Shown: positions 1 to 7,919, counted from the stretch's first letter. The stretch is DNA of 10,248 nucleotides from CAYSPU01 sp964432995 (GCA_964432995.1 CAYSPU010000216.1:1-10248), one strand, 5' to 3'. Numbers and translations: made by a program. The notes: a model not told the origin generated them from the letters alone.

Positions 1-171
1 ATGTTCACCGTCATCTTCGCCATCGGCCGCATGCCCGGTTGGATCGCCAACTTCCTCGAAATCAGCCGCGACTCGAGCGCGCGCATCTACCGGCCCCGCC
101 AACTCTACGTCGGCCCGAAGCAGACCGCCTACACCCCCCCCCGCGAACGGAACGCCAACTCCCCTTCATGA
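1..171 (+). CDS. gltA: Citrate synthase, C-terminal 56 residues (5' end outside window)
   Basis: This is the tail of citrate synthase, the TCA-cycle enzyme that condenses oxaloacetate and acetyl-CoA to citrate in the cytoplasm. Frame 1 is open from the first base and begins MFTVIFAIGRMPGW, followed by RPRQLYVG at about residues 31-38. Both blocks are hallmark C-terminal segments of type II (GltA) citrate synthases. Arg10 and Arg31 of the visible part align with the two C-terminal citrate-contacting arginines of E. coli GltA (Arg387 and Arg407). The catalytic His and Asp residues lie upstream, outside the window. The ATG at base 1 is an internal Met codon, not the start. The stop TGA at 169-171 overlaps the ATG of the next gene (ATGA). 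The short tail after the RPRQ block is normal for the family. Confidence 0.93.
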   Translation: MFTVIFAIGRMPGWIANFLEISRDSSARIYRPRQLYVGPKQTAYTPPRERNANSPS

Positions 172-1121
172 CCACGCAACCCGACCTCCCTCTCGGCCGC
201 AGCGCCCTCCGCGCCAGCCGCCTCGCCTACGGTTGCTGGCGCATCGCCGGCACTTGGGATCCCACCGCGGTGACGCCCGAAAAGGAAACCGCCGGACGCC
301 AGGCCGTCCTGGCCGCCGCCGACGCCGGTTACACTTTCTTTGACCTGGCCGACATCTACTGCCACGGCGCCTGCGAACGCATCTTCGGCGACGTCCTCCG
401 CCAAAGCCGCGGTCTCCGGGAGCGAATCGTCATCGCCACGAAGTGCGGCATCCGTTTCAAGGGTGAACCTGGCCCCGATGCTCCGTATCGCTACGACTTC
501 AGCGCCGACCACATCGTTCGTTCCTGCGAAGCCTCCCTCCGGCGCCTCGGCATCGAGACCATCGACCTCTACCTCCTGCACCGCCCCGATTACCTCGCCG
601 ATCCCGCCGAGGTCGCCGGCGCCTTCGACCAGCTTCGGCGCGCGGGCAAAGTCCGCGAGTTCGGCGTCAGCAACTTCCTGCCTTCCCAGTTCGCCGCGCT
701 CCAGAAGGCCTGCCCCATGCCCCTCGTCGCCAACCAGGTGGAAATCCACCTGATGCGCCTCCAACCCTTCCACGACGGCACCCTCGACCAGTGTCTGGCC
801 GAGCAGATCACCCCCTTGGCCTGGAGCCCCCTGGCGGGCGGAAGGCTGGCCGACGAGAACCCCATCGAACTCCACACCGCCGACCACGCTCACCGCATCC
901 ACGTCCGCGAGGTGCTCGACCAGATCGCCCGCGAGCACAGTGTTTCCCGGGGCGCCCTGGCCATCGCCTGGCTCCTCAAGCACCCCGCCAAGATCGTCCC
1001 TATTATCGGCTCGACCCAGCCCGACCGCATTCGCGACGCCTGCCGCAGTCTCGAGGTCCAACTCACCCGCGAGCAATGGTACCGCCTGCTGGAGGTCGCC
1101 CTCGGTCAGCGACTGCCCTGA
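168..1121 (+). CDS. Aldo/keto reductase, YdhF-like
   Basis: A 317-residue NAD(P)H-dependent aldo/keto reductase with a predicted (beta/alpha)8 barrel, cytoplasmic. The catalytic tetrad is visible: Asp59 and Tyr64 in FFDLADIY, Lys92 in IATKCG, and His138 in LLHRPD. Further family blocks are GKVREFGVSNF, NQVEI, the ...LAWSPLAGGRL segment, and the cofactor-phosphate motif VPIIGSTQPDRI near the C-terminus. Arrangement and length closely match E. coli YdhF, a predicted oxidoreductase whose physiological substrate is not firmly established, so none is proposed here. The ATG at 168 was chosen because it gives the normal family length and overlaps the gltA stop by ATGA, which usually means translational coupling. 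An in-frame TTG at 39 would add 43 unrelated residues inside gltA and is rejected. The next gene starts 17 bases downstream. Confidence 0.92.
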   Translation: MTTQPDLPLGRSALRASRLAYGCWRIAGTWDPTAVTPEKETAGRQAVLAAADAGYTFFDLADIYCHGACERIFGDVLRQSRGLRERIVIATKCGIRFKGEPGPDAPYRYDFSADHIVRSCEASLRRLGIETIDLYLLHRPDYLADPAEVAGAFDQLRRAGKVREFGVSNFLPSQFAALQKACPMPLVANQVEIHLMRLQPFHDGTLDQCLAEQITPLAWSPLAGGRLADENPIELHTADHAHRIHVREVLDQIAREHSVSRGALAIAWLLKHPAKIVPIIGSTQPDRIRDACRSLEVQLTREQWYRLLEVALGQRLP

Positions 1122-1138
1122 CGGCTCACGGATTACCG

Positions 1139-2548
1139 ATGAATCCTCGTTCAACCTCCGCGCTGTTCCTGTTTCTGGCTTTCGCCGTGCACGGCGACGA
1201 CGGCTGGCCGGTGGTACTGGACCTGAACCTGGGCCAGTCCAGGGAAGTCCGTGTCCCGGGACCTGCCGGTGAGGTCCGGCGCCAAATCCGACTGCTGAAG
1301 GTCGAGGAGTCTTACTGGCCCAACTGGGATCTCCCGACAGCTCCGGACCACCGGGTCCTGCGCTCGGCGGAGGTGCAGATCGAGGTCGCGGGCACGCCCG
1401 CCACGCTGTGGGCGCGCCCGTTCGAATCGCCACGGGTCGTGAACGGCCTGAGGCTCTACGTGGAAACCACGCGCGCCTGGGCCACCACGCCCCAGTTGGA
1501 CCCCATGGACGAAGTGAACCATGACGTGCGAGTCTCCTGCGTGGCCGAAGGGATGTCGTGGGGCCCGTCGCAACTGCGGTTTCCCATCCGGAACTACCGT
1601 TGGCGGGCCAACACCTACTACAACACCTGGGGCGCCCTGGTTCCCTACAACCAGCTCTACTATCACCGTGGAGAGGACTTCGGGGCCATCCCGGATGAAC
1701 TCGAAGTGCTGGCGAGCCTCGACGGGCGCGTGGTTGCGTCCCCGCTGCCTGCCGGTGACGGCGATTCGAACCAGCTCACCATCCGCCACCTCTCCGGGAT
1801 GGAATTCGGGTACTTCCACATGAATGTGGAGACGATCCTGTCGGGGCTGACGAACGGCGCGGTGGTGGTTGCCGGCCAGACTCTGGGGCGCACCGGCATG
1901 ACCTGGGATGGCCGGCGCTCGCAAAGCCGGGACCCGCATCTCCACTGGGGGCTGGCGCACGGTCGCGAAGACTTGGCCTCCTTCCCCTTCATCCTCGATG
2001 CTTACCTGCGCGACTATGCGGATCCCGTCATCGCCATTGCGGGTGGGTACCACTACTCGATGCCGGGCGAATCGGTCGAGCTGGACGCCTCCCGAAGCGT
2101 GGCGCGGCCGGGACGGCGCATTGTCCGCTACCGCTGGTTGCTGCACGACGGCCGCGAGAGCAACGAGGCGCGAGTAATCGTCCAGGCCCCCCAACCTGGA
2201 TTGTACAGCGAGGAACTTCGCGTCTGGGCCGACGACGGCAGCGAGGATCGTGATTACGTGCAACTCCGGGTCTGGGATGCGGGGCGCGGCGGGCGGATCG
2301 GCGCGGGGTGGTTCTACCATGCGCCGGTTCGCGGTGCCCGGGCGGGCAATCCCGTCCGCTTCTGGAACAGGTTGTGGTCCACCACGGCCCCGGTCCGCAT
2401 CGATTTTGGGGACGGGTCGCCCGTGGACACCATCGGCGGCGAGACCTCCCACGTATACACGGCATCCGGTCTTTACACCGCCAAGCTCCGCAGTCTCGGC
2501 CCTGAGGACGAACCCTTGGAAGTCCGTATGCGCGTGGTGGTCGAGTAG
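1139..2548 (+). CDS. Exported M23-family metallopeptidase with PKD-like domains
   Basis: A 469-residue predicted secreted zinc metallopeptidase of the M23 (LytM/lysostaphin-like) family, which typically cuts peptidoglycan peptide bridges. Residues 1-19 form a short signal peptide (an Arg, then the hydrophobic stretch ALFLFLAFAV). Residues 23-160 are beta-rich and unrecognised. The peptidase core spans about 165-290: His176 and Asp180 in HRGEDFG (H-x3-D), His227 in YFHM, and His267/His269 in DPHLHWG supply the expected zinc and catalytic residues. Two beta-sandwich segments follow. The one at about 298-380 is PKD/Ig-like, and that at 400-469 is a clear PKD domain (FGDGSP, then HVYTASGLYTAKL). 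The start at 1139 is the only ATG placed ahead of the signal peptide; its Shine-Dalgarno (ACGGA) is weak. It probably shares a transcript with the reductase. The actual substrate could be a non-peptidoglycan protein. Confidence 0.88.
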   Translation: MNPRSTSALFLFLAFAVHGDDGWPVVLDLNLGQSREVRVPGPAGEVRRQIRLLKVEESYWPNWDLPTAPDHRVLRSAEVQIEVAGTPATLWARPFESPRVVNGLRLYVETTRAWATTPQLDPMDEVNHDVRVSCVAEGMSWGPSQLRFPIRNYRWRANTYYNTWGALVPYNQLYYHRGEDFGAIPDELEVLASLDGRVVASPLPAGDGDSNQLTIRHLSGMEFGYFHMNVETILSGLTNGAVVVAGQTLGRTGMTWDGRRSQSRDPHLHWGLAHGREDLASFPFILDAYLRDYADPVIAIAGGYHYSMPGESVELDASRSVARPGRRIVRYRWLLHDGRESNEARVIVQAPQPGLYSEELRVWADDGSEDRDYVQLRVWDAGRGGRIGAGWFYHAPVRGARAGNPVRFWNRLWSTTAPVRIDFGDGSPVDTIGGETSHVYTASGLYTAKLRSLGPEDEPLEVRMRVVVE

Positions 2549-2574
2549 CCCGGATGCTTGCCATCGCGGGCTAC
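2545..2574. terminator. Hairpin spanning both convergent stop codons
   Basis: GTAGCCCG (2545-2552) and CGGGCTAC (2567-2574) form a perfect 8-bp inverted repeat. GAT (2553-2555) and ATC (2563-2565) can extend it past one bulged G, leaving a 7-nt loop. The TAG of the peptidase (2546-2548) lies in one arm and the TAG of the minus-strand hydrolase (2571-2573) in the other. It sits exactly where a bidirectional terminator would be expected between convergent genes. Neither side has a clear T-tract, so intrinsic termination is uncertain. It may act instead as an RNA 3'-end stabiliser. Confidence 0.45.
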
Positions 2575-3485
2575 AGCCGGGAGAGGAAGGCCCGGATCTC
2601 GCGCTCGGTCGCCTCCGGTCTGTCGTTGCGGATCACGTGTCCGGCCCCGTCGATGTGGACCAGCTTGCCCTTGGGCAGAAGGCCGGCGATCTCCAGGTGT
2701 TTCTTCCGGCTCTCCGCATCCGCGTCTGCCTTGAGGATCAGGGTCGGAACCCGCAGCCGCGGATAGGTGACACCCGCGTCGCCGAAGCCGTCGCCGTGGA
2801 GGATATCCACCACGTTGGGATGCACCAGCAGCTTCGACTCGGCCCACAGTTCGTAGTCGCGGTCCTGCCACCCGGGGTGCCGCTGCTTGCGGGCCAGGTC
2901 GATGAGCTTGGCCCTGCCCGCCCGCCGATCGCCCCGGATCTGCTTCTTCCAGTCGGGAATGATTCCCTCGCCGAGCGGCTGGAGCCGGGCCAGCATGTCG
3001 GCCGGATCTTCCAGGATCACGGCGCGCGCCAAATCGGGGTGTGTGGCCGCCGCCAGCGCCACAGTCCCGCCTCCCATGGAGTGCCCCATCAACACCGGCT
3101 TCTCGATACTCAGGGCGCGGATGAGGCCCACCAGGTCCGCGACGTGCGCGGCCAAATCGTACGGTCCGTCGGGCTTGTCGGAGTAGCCATGCCCGCGCGC
3201 GTCGTACATGACGATGTCGTATTCCCCCTCCAACCGCTCCGCGAGCGACGTCCAGTTCAGGCCGTAGTCGGTGATGCCGTGCGCCAGTACCAGGGCGGGT
3301 TTCCCGGCCGCTCCCGTGCGCCAGTAGTGCAGCCGGATACCGTTGCTGGTGATGTAGGCGGATTGCCAGCCGGGGTGCGTCCTCGGGGTCACCGGTGCGG
3401 TCTGATCCGGGGCGCCGCTGCAGCCGCCGAGGAGCGTGACCATCGTCAGGCAGAGAATGGGCGATGGGTTGATAGGCATTTGCAT
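2571..3485 (-). CDS. Alpha/beta hydrolase, predicted lipoprotein
   Basis: A 304-residue alpha/beta-hydrolase-fold enzyme with a lipoprotein signal. The N-terminus MQMPINPSPILCLTMVTLLGGC ends in a lipobox (LLGGC), predicting lipidation at Cys22 and a membrane-anchored, extracytoplasmic location. The oxyanion-hole segment LAHGITDYG is at about 68-76. The nucleophile elbow GHSMGG holds Ser136. The acid is Asp254 or Asp256 in LILKADAD, and the base is His283 in GAGHVIRND. A helical cap lies between the elbow and the acid. Substrate is unknown: the family covers esterases, lipases and C-C hydrolases. The start at 3485 was preferred as it puts the lipobox at a normal distance; ATG 3479 or ATG 3548 are alternatives. 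It converges on the M23 gene, 22 bases between stops, and is divergent from the DUF5107 gene. Confidence 0.87.
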   Translation of the reverse strand: MQMPINPSPILCLTMVTLLGGCSGAPDQTAPVTPRTHPGWQSAYITSNGIRLHYWRTGAAGKPALVLAHGITDYGLNWTSLAERLEGEYDIVMYDARGHGYSDKPDGPYDLAAHVADLVGLIRALSIEKPVLMGHSMGGGTVALAAATHPDLARAVILEDPADMLARLQPLGEGIIPDWKKQIRGDRRAGRAKLIDLARKQRHPGWQDRDYELWAESKLLVHPNVVDILHGDGFGDAGVTYPRLRVPTLILKADADAESRKKHLEIAGLLPKGKLVHIDGAGHVIRNDRPEATEREIRAFLSRL

Positions 3486-3784
3486 TCTCGGAGGGGCTGA
3501 AGCCTGCCTCGCCCACAAGGCACAGTCAAAGTGAAACCAGTGCGTCATGAAGCTGTCGGCAAGCTGCAACCTGAGGTGGGCGGGCAACACCGTTGCCCGC
3601 GAAGTCGGGAATGAAGTTCCAGCAGCCGCGGTCCGGGAGGGTCGATTGGCGTGCGGGTGTGGTTGGGCTCCCGCCGGCCAAGACGGATCTCCGCGAATGG
3701 AACCACTCACCATTGACACCAGTGGCCGGACAGGCAAGGTCAGTCCAACACTGTAACCCGAGAAGATGATCAGGTAGATTGCCT
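3486..3784. other. Divergent intergenic region with a small hairpin
   Basis: This roughly 300-base stretch separates the start of the minus-strand lipoprotein hydrolase from the start of the plus-strand DUF5107 gene, so it should hold promoters for both. No convincing coding sequence is seen. It contains one perfect inverted repeat (3580-3600) and a TTGACA at 3713-3718 with no acceptable -10 box at 16-19 bases. AGGTAG at 3772-3777 is a plausible Shine-Dalgarno for the ATG at 3785. No promoter can be assigned with confidence. Confidence 0.5.
3580..3600. repeat. Perfect 9-bp inverted repeat with 3-nt loop
   Basis: GCGGGCAAC (3580-3588), ACC, GTTGCCCGC (3592-3600). The repeat is compact and GC-rich, with no following T-run, about 95 bases upstream of the hydrolase start and 185 bases upstream of the DUF5107 gene. 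It could be an operator, an mRNA leader hairpin of the hydrolase, or chance in GC-rich DNA. Confidence 0.4.
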
Positions 3785-6700
3785 ATGCCTTCTCCGCACA
3801 TGAACACACCGGCGAGCCTTGATCCCCGGCGCTCCACCACCGGCGCTTCCCCGCGCACATCGAACGCGACGAGCAACGCACTCCTCCGCATCGCCCTCCT
3901 CGCCCTCGCCCTCGTGGCGTCTCCGCCGGCGCTGGCAGGCGCGGAAGGCGCCACCGTCCGCGAGTATCGGAAGACCTTCCGGACCTACCCCTACTCCGAC
4001 CCGGATCCAATCCCCAATTGCGGCCGCGTCTACCCCTACTTCCGCTACGACGGCTTCACCGACCACGCCGAGGAGCGGGAGTGGACGGTGGTCGAGCTCG
4101 AGAACCAATGGATCCGCGTCACCGTGCTTCCCGAAATCGGCGGCAAGATCTGGTCGGCCGTCGAGAAGTCCACCGGGAAGGGATTCCTCTATGGGAACCA
4201 GGTGGTGAAGTTCCGCGACATCGCCTTGCGCGGTCCGTGGACCAGCGGGGGGATCGAGGCGAACTACGGCATCATCGGCCACACGCCCAACTGCGCGACA
4301 CCGGTCGATTACCGGACACGACAGCATTCCGACGGGAGCGCTTCGGTCGTCATCGGCGTCCTTGATCTCCTGACCCGCACCCCCTGGCGGCTTGAGGTCA
4401 CGGTGCCCGCGGACAAGGCGTATTTCACCACCTCCTCCCTCTGGCACAACGCGACGCCGCTCGAGCAGCCCTACTACACGTGGATGAACGCGGGCATCAA
4501 GGCCTCCGGCAACCTGCAGTTCGTCTACCCCGGCACGCATCATATCGACCACGACGGCCGGGCCAAACCGTGGCCGATCGAACCCAAGACGGGGCGGGAC
4601 CTCTCCTTCTACGAAAGAAACAACTTCGGCTCCTACAAGTCCTACCACGTCCTCGGCCGCCTGACCGACTTCTTCGCCGCCTTCTGGCACGACGAGGACT
4701 TCGGCATGGGGCGCTTCTCCCCCCGCGACGAGAAGTTGGGCAAGAAGATCTGGATCTGGGGACTCTCGCGCGAGGGGATGATCTGGGACAAGTTGCTCAC
4801 CGATTCCGACGGACAATACGTCGAAGTGCAGTCGGGGCGTTCCTTCAACCAGGCCGACGGGAACAGCACGAAAACGCCTTTCAAGCACCGCGGCTTCCTC
4901 CCCTACGGGACCGACACCTGGACCGAANNNNNNNNNNTACTGGTTCCCCGTGAAAGGCACGAAGGGGCTCGTGGCGGTCTCTCCGCTCGGTGGCCTCAAC
5001 GTGCGCTCCCGCGATGGCGGACTCGAAATCCTCTTCTCCCCTCTCGAGACCGTCGACGAAACGCTCGAGGTGCTCGACGGAGAGCGCGTCGTCTTCGCCA
5101 CGGCCGTCACCGCGAAGCCCCTCGAGCCGTGGGCCAAAACCGTTTCCGTGGCGGTGCCGGCGGAGCGCCTGCGCGTCCGCATCGGCGGCAACCGGCTGGA
5201 GTGGAAAGGGGACCCGAAAGCGGGAGAGCTCTCACGTCCGTTGCAGTCGCCCGCCGATTTCGACTGGAACTCGGTCTACGGCCTCTGGCTGAAGGGCAAG
5301 GAACTGATCCGGCAACGCTCCTACGCCCCCGCCGGCGAGGCGCTCGAGACATGCCTGCGCCTGAACCCGCATTACGTCCCCGCCCTCGGCGACCTGGCCC
5401 TGCTCCGCCTCTTCGCCATGGATGCCAAGGGCGCCTTCGACCTGGCGCGGAGGGCCCTCGCCGTCGACACCTACGACCCCACCGCGAACTACTACTACGG
5501 CCTCGCCGCGCGGAGGCTCGGCCGGCTCGATGACGCCCGGGACGGCTTCGAGTTGGCCGCGCAGTCCGTCGAGCTGCGCGGCGCCGCGTGGACGGAACTC
5601 GCGAAGCTGGCCCTGCACGCCGGGGACCTCGAGCGGGCCGGAGTCGACGCGGGGCGGGGCCTCGATTTCAATCAACGCAACCTGGAGGCGCGCCGACTCC
5701 TCGCCCTCGTCCTCCGTCTGCAGGGGCGCCGCGACGAGGCCCGCACAGCCCTCGACGCGCTGCTCGCCCTCGATCCGCTCAACTCCTTCGGCGGCTTCGA
5801 GAAGGCGCTGGCCGAAGGCGGCGAAGCCGCCCGGCGCACTTTCACGGCAAGCGTCCGCAACGAGATGCCCCAGGAGACATTCCTCGAACTGGCGGCGTGG
5901 TACCACGGCGTCGGCCGGGCGGCCGAGGCCGGTCAGGTGCTGGAACTCGCGCCGCAGACAGCGGAGGTTCTCTACTGGAGGGCCCGCCTGGAAACCAGCG
6001 ATGACGTCGCCACCGCCCTCCTGCAGCAGGCCGAAGAAGCGTCTCCCGAACGCGTCTTCCCCTTCCGGGCGGAGACGGCCGAGGTGCTGCAGTGGGCCAT
6101 ATCGCGCAGCTCCGGCTGGCGCCCGCGTTACTACCTCGCCCTCGTCCACTGGGGTGTCGGCAACCTCGACGAGGCCCGTCGCCTCTTCGACCAGTGCGGA
6201 GAACAGCCGGACTACGCGCCCTTCTACGCCGCGCGGGCCCTCGTCTTCGAGGGGGTTTCTCCGGAACGATCGCTGGCGGACCTGCAGCAGGCGGCTCGCC
6301 GCGATCCCGCCCAGTGGCGCTTTGGGAAAATGCTGGTCGAGCGTCAGTTGCGCCAGGGGACGCCGGCCGTCGCCCTGGAAACCGCCCGGCGCTACTGTGC
6401 CCAGTCCCCCGAAAACTACATCCTCGGCATGCTCCACGCGAAGGCGCTCCTGGCGGTCGGTCGATATCAGGAAGCCGCCGAGCGCTTGACCCGGCTCCAG
6501 GTCCTTCCCTACGAGGGCGCGACCGAGGGGCGCCGCCTCTACCGCCAGGCGCAGCTCATGGTGGCCGTCGAGAACCTGCGGAAGGATGACGCCGCCCGTG
6601 CGCTCCGCTCAGTCGACGCCGCGCGTCTCTGGCCCGAAAACCTCGGCGCCGGGAAACCGTACCCGGAGGACGTCGATGAGCGCCTCGAAGATTTCCTCGC

Positions 6701-7004
6701 GGCCCAGGGTCTTTCACGCAGCGGCGATCATGCCGCCGCAAGCAAGATGCTCCAGCAGATCACGGCCCGAGGGCCTCGCGGAGGCGGAGCCGACACGCTC
6801 GTCCGCGCCCTCGCCCTCAGGCAGACGGGCCGCGCGGCCGAGGGAAGCCAACTCCTGGACGATTGGTCCGCACGCGAACCGGCGAGCGCCCTCGCCGCTT
6901 GGGCCGTCCGCGCCTACAACGGGCAGGCAGGTTCCCCCTTGCCGGACACGGCCGGCGAGGAGTTGCGTGTCCTTGCTGCCTGGCTGGGGACGGCCCAGCC
7001 GTGA
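3785..7004 (+). CDS. Exported DUF5107 protein with C-terminal TPR repeats (one gene interrupted by an assembly gap)
   Basis: A predicted secreted protein of about 1,069 residues once the N-run is ignored. Residues 33-52 (LLRIALLALALVASPPALAG) form a signal peptide. Residues 56-470 are the DUF5107 domain, with typical blocks VTVLPEIGGKIW, GGIEANYGIIGHTPNC, LWHNATP, YYTWMNAGI and TDTWTE, then YWFPVKGTKG after the gap. Its fold is probably mutarotase-like and it is often found in polysaccharide-use contexts; no reaction can be assigned here. From about 485 on come TPR-like helical pairs (for example ...YAPAGEALETCLRLNPHYVPAL and ...YYYGLAARRLGRLDDARDGF), continuing less regularly to the end. Pre-gap codon GAA ends at 4927 and the in-frame TAC begins at 4938: ten N shift the apparent frame, while removing them restores it. 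ATG 3785 is preferred for its AGGTAG Shine-Dalgarno; TTG 3779 and ATG 3800 are alternatives. Confidence 0.85.
4928..4937. other. Assembly gap (10 N) inside the DUF5107 gene
   Basis: Ten consecutive N. The left flank ends on a complete codon (GAA, Glu) and the right flank starts with a complete codon (TAC, Tyr). The protein then reads TDTWTE/YWFPVKG, which resembles an uninterrupted DUF5107 block. The true missing length is therefore likely zero or a small multiple of three. Confidence 0.95.
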
Positions 7005-7279
7005 GCGGATCGTTCCTTGCGGCGGTTCCTTTCGTCCTCCGAAAAACGTCGGATTCCCTAACAGATTCTCGAGGGGCACGACCCGCACCATCGATTGGAG
7101 CCGGGCGACGTGCATCGTGGCTCTCCTTGGACCGCAATGTGTTACGCTGGTTCCCGCTCGGGATCACCTCCATGTGCATGAATTATGCTGAACAATACGG
7201 ACGTTGGACGTATTGGGCGGCAGGTGCCGCTGGGCAATGTAGTAAAACGTAGTATCGAAGTATGTTCGGGAGCGTCGTT
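7005..7279. other. Intergenic region upstream of the lectin-like gene
   Basis: About 275 bases with no supported gene. The last 100 bases (about 7180-7265) are visibly richer in A and T than the surrounding genes, as expected for a promoter region, but no well-spaced -35/-10 pair was found. No clear terminator follows the DUF5107 stop at 7002-7004; a 5-bp TCCGA/TCGGA repeat at 7038-7053 is too weak to count. Confidence 0.5.
7268..7272 (+). promoter_or_regulatory. Ribosome binding site (GGGAG) that decides the lectin-like gene start
   Basis: GGGAG lies 7 bases before ATG 7280, an ideal Shine-Dalgarno spacing. It lies inside the reading frame that would result from the upstream ATG at 7262, which has no good site of its own. 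It therefore favours 7280 as the start. Confidence 0.65.
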
Positions 7280-7843
7280 ATGAAGTACATGAAGTTCGTC
7301 GGGATGTCGTTGCTGGTTGCAGCCAGCACGCAGTATTCGGCCGTGGCGTTGACTTGGTCCGGCAACGGGCATGACTACGAGGCGGTCCTGGCCAATCCCG
7401 GGATCACCTGGGGGGAAGCGGAAGCAGCGGTGCCTGCCGGCTGGTATCTCGCGACTCTCACCAGCGCCGAAGAAAACGCCTGGGTCTATGACAACCTGGT
7501 GGCGCCGATCGAATCCCAGTATCCGAGAACGGACGGCCCGCAGCTCTGGCTGGGTGGCAAGGTTGCGTTTCAAGGGGACACGGCCTTGGTAGAGTGGGTG
7601 ACCGGTGAGGTTTCCAACTACACCAACTGGGGACCCGGCGAGCCGAACAATGCCGGCCAGCTCGAGTTCGGCCCGATCACGATCAACCGATTCAACGACG
7701 GCACGTGGAATGATGAGGGCGCATGGATGCAGAATGTCCAAGGCTACATCATTGAACGCAACAAAGTCCCCGATGCCGGTTTCTCGCTGGTGCTTTGCGG
7801 TCTTGGTTTGCTCGGGTTGGCTAGCCTGCGCAACAAGAAGTAA
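7280..7843 (+). CDS. C-type-lectin-like protein with VPDSG-CTERM-type sorting signal
   Basis: A 187-residue exported protein. The signal peptide is residues 1-23 (Lys2 and Lys5, hydrophobic FVGMSLLVAAST, probable cleavage after AVA). Residues 24-160 resemble a bacterial C-type lectin-like domain: ITWGEAEAA, YLATLTSAEEN, QLWLGG, TNWGPGEPNN and GTWNDEGAW. EPN (121-123) and WND (143-145) match the calcium- and sugar-binding motifs of mannose-type lectins, so glycan binding is plausible though unproven. The C-terminus reads VPDAG (163-167), a hydrophobic helix (168-182), then RNKK. This is the tripartite tail of VPDSG-CTERM proteins, handled by an exosortase at the membrane, with Ala in place of the usual Ser. 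The only cysteine (173) is in the tail helix, so the lectin fold lacks disulfides. It stands alone, with its own upstream region and a strong terminator. No exosortase is in the window. Confidence 0.86.
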   Translation: MKYMKFVGMSLLVAASTQYSAVALTWSGNGHDYEAVLANPGITWGEAEAAVPAGWYLATLTSAEENAWVYDNLVAPIESQYPRTDGPQLWLGGKVAFQGDTALVEWVTGEVSNYTNWGPGEPNNAGQLEFGPITINRFNDGTWNDEGAWMQNVQGYIIERNKVPDAGFSLVLCGLGLLGLASLRNKK

Positions 7844-7868
7844 TCGACAAACGGCTTGCTCCAAGACG

Positions 7869-7903
7869 AGGGCGGGATGCGATGCGTCCTGCCCTTTCTT
7901 CTC
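7869..7903 (+). terminator. Rho-independent terminator after the lectin-like gene
   Basis: A fully paired 12-bp stem (7869-7880 with 7884-7895, two G-T wobbles, 3-nt GAT loop) begins 25 bases after the stop codon. It is followed by the pyrimidine run TTCTTCTCTGCTT. Stem strength and the T-rich tail fit intrinsic termination on the plus strand. Confidence 0.75.
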
Positions 7904-7919
7904 TGCTTACCACGACCAA

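Noticed and set aside
1..3. ATG at the first base as a gene start
   Set aside because: MFTVIFAIGR is an internal conserved block of citrate synthase, so this is an internal Met codon cut by the window edge.
39..167. In-frame TTG extension of the aldo/keto reductase by 43 residues
   Set aside because: The extension lies inside gltA in another frame, is Arg/Pro-rich and unlike the family, while ATG 168 gives the normal length and an ATGA overlap.
129..1433. Long minus-strand open frame opposite the reductase and peptidase
   Set aside because: It has no recognisable domain and lies antisense to well-supported genes; long antisense frames are common in GC-rich DNA.
3713..3718. TTGACA as a -35 promoter box for the DUF5107 gene
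   Set aside because: No acceptable -10 hexamer lies 16-19 bases downstream, so the match alone is not enough.
4928..4937. Frameshifted pseudogene in the DUF5107 protein
   Set aside because: The frame change is caused only by the 10-N filler; both halves are intact and join in frame without it.
7038..7053. Terminator after the DUF5107 gene
   Set aside because: Only a 5-bp stem (TCCGA/TCGGA) with no T-run; too weak.
7204..7243. Sigma-70 promoter for the lectin-like gene (TTGGAC or TTGGGC with TGTAGT)
   Set aside because: Spacing or hexamer match is poor in every pairing tried.
7262..7279. Upstream ATG 7262 as start of the lectin-like gene
   Set aside because: It lacks a Shine-Dalgarno and would make the signal peptide begin with an atypical uncharged segment; GGGAG before 7280 fits better.
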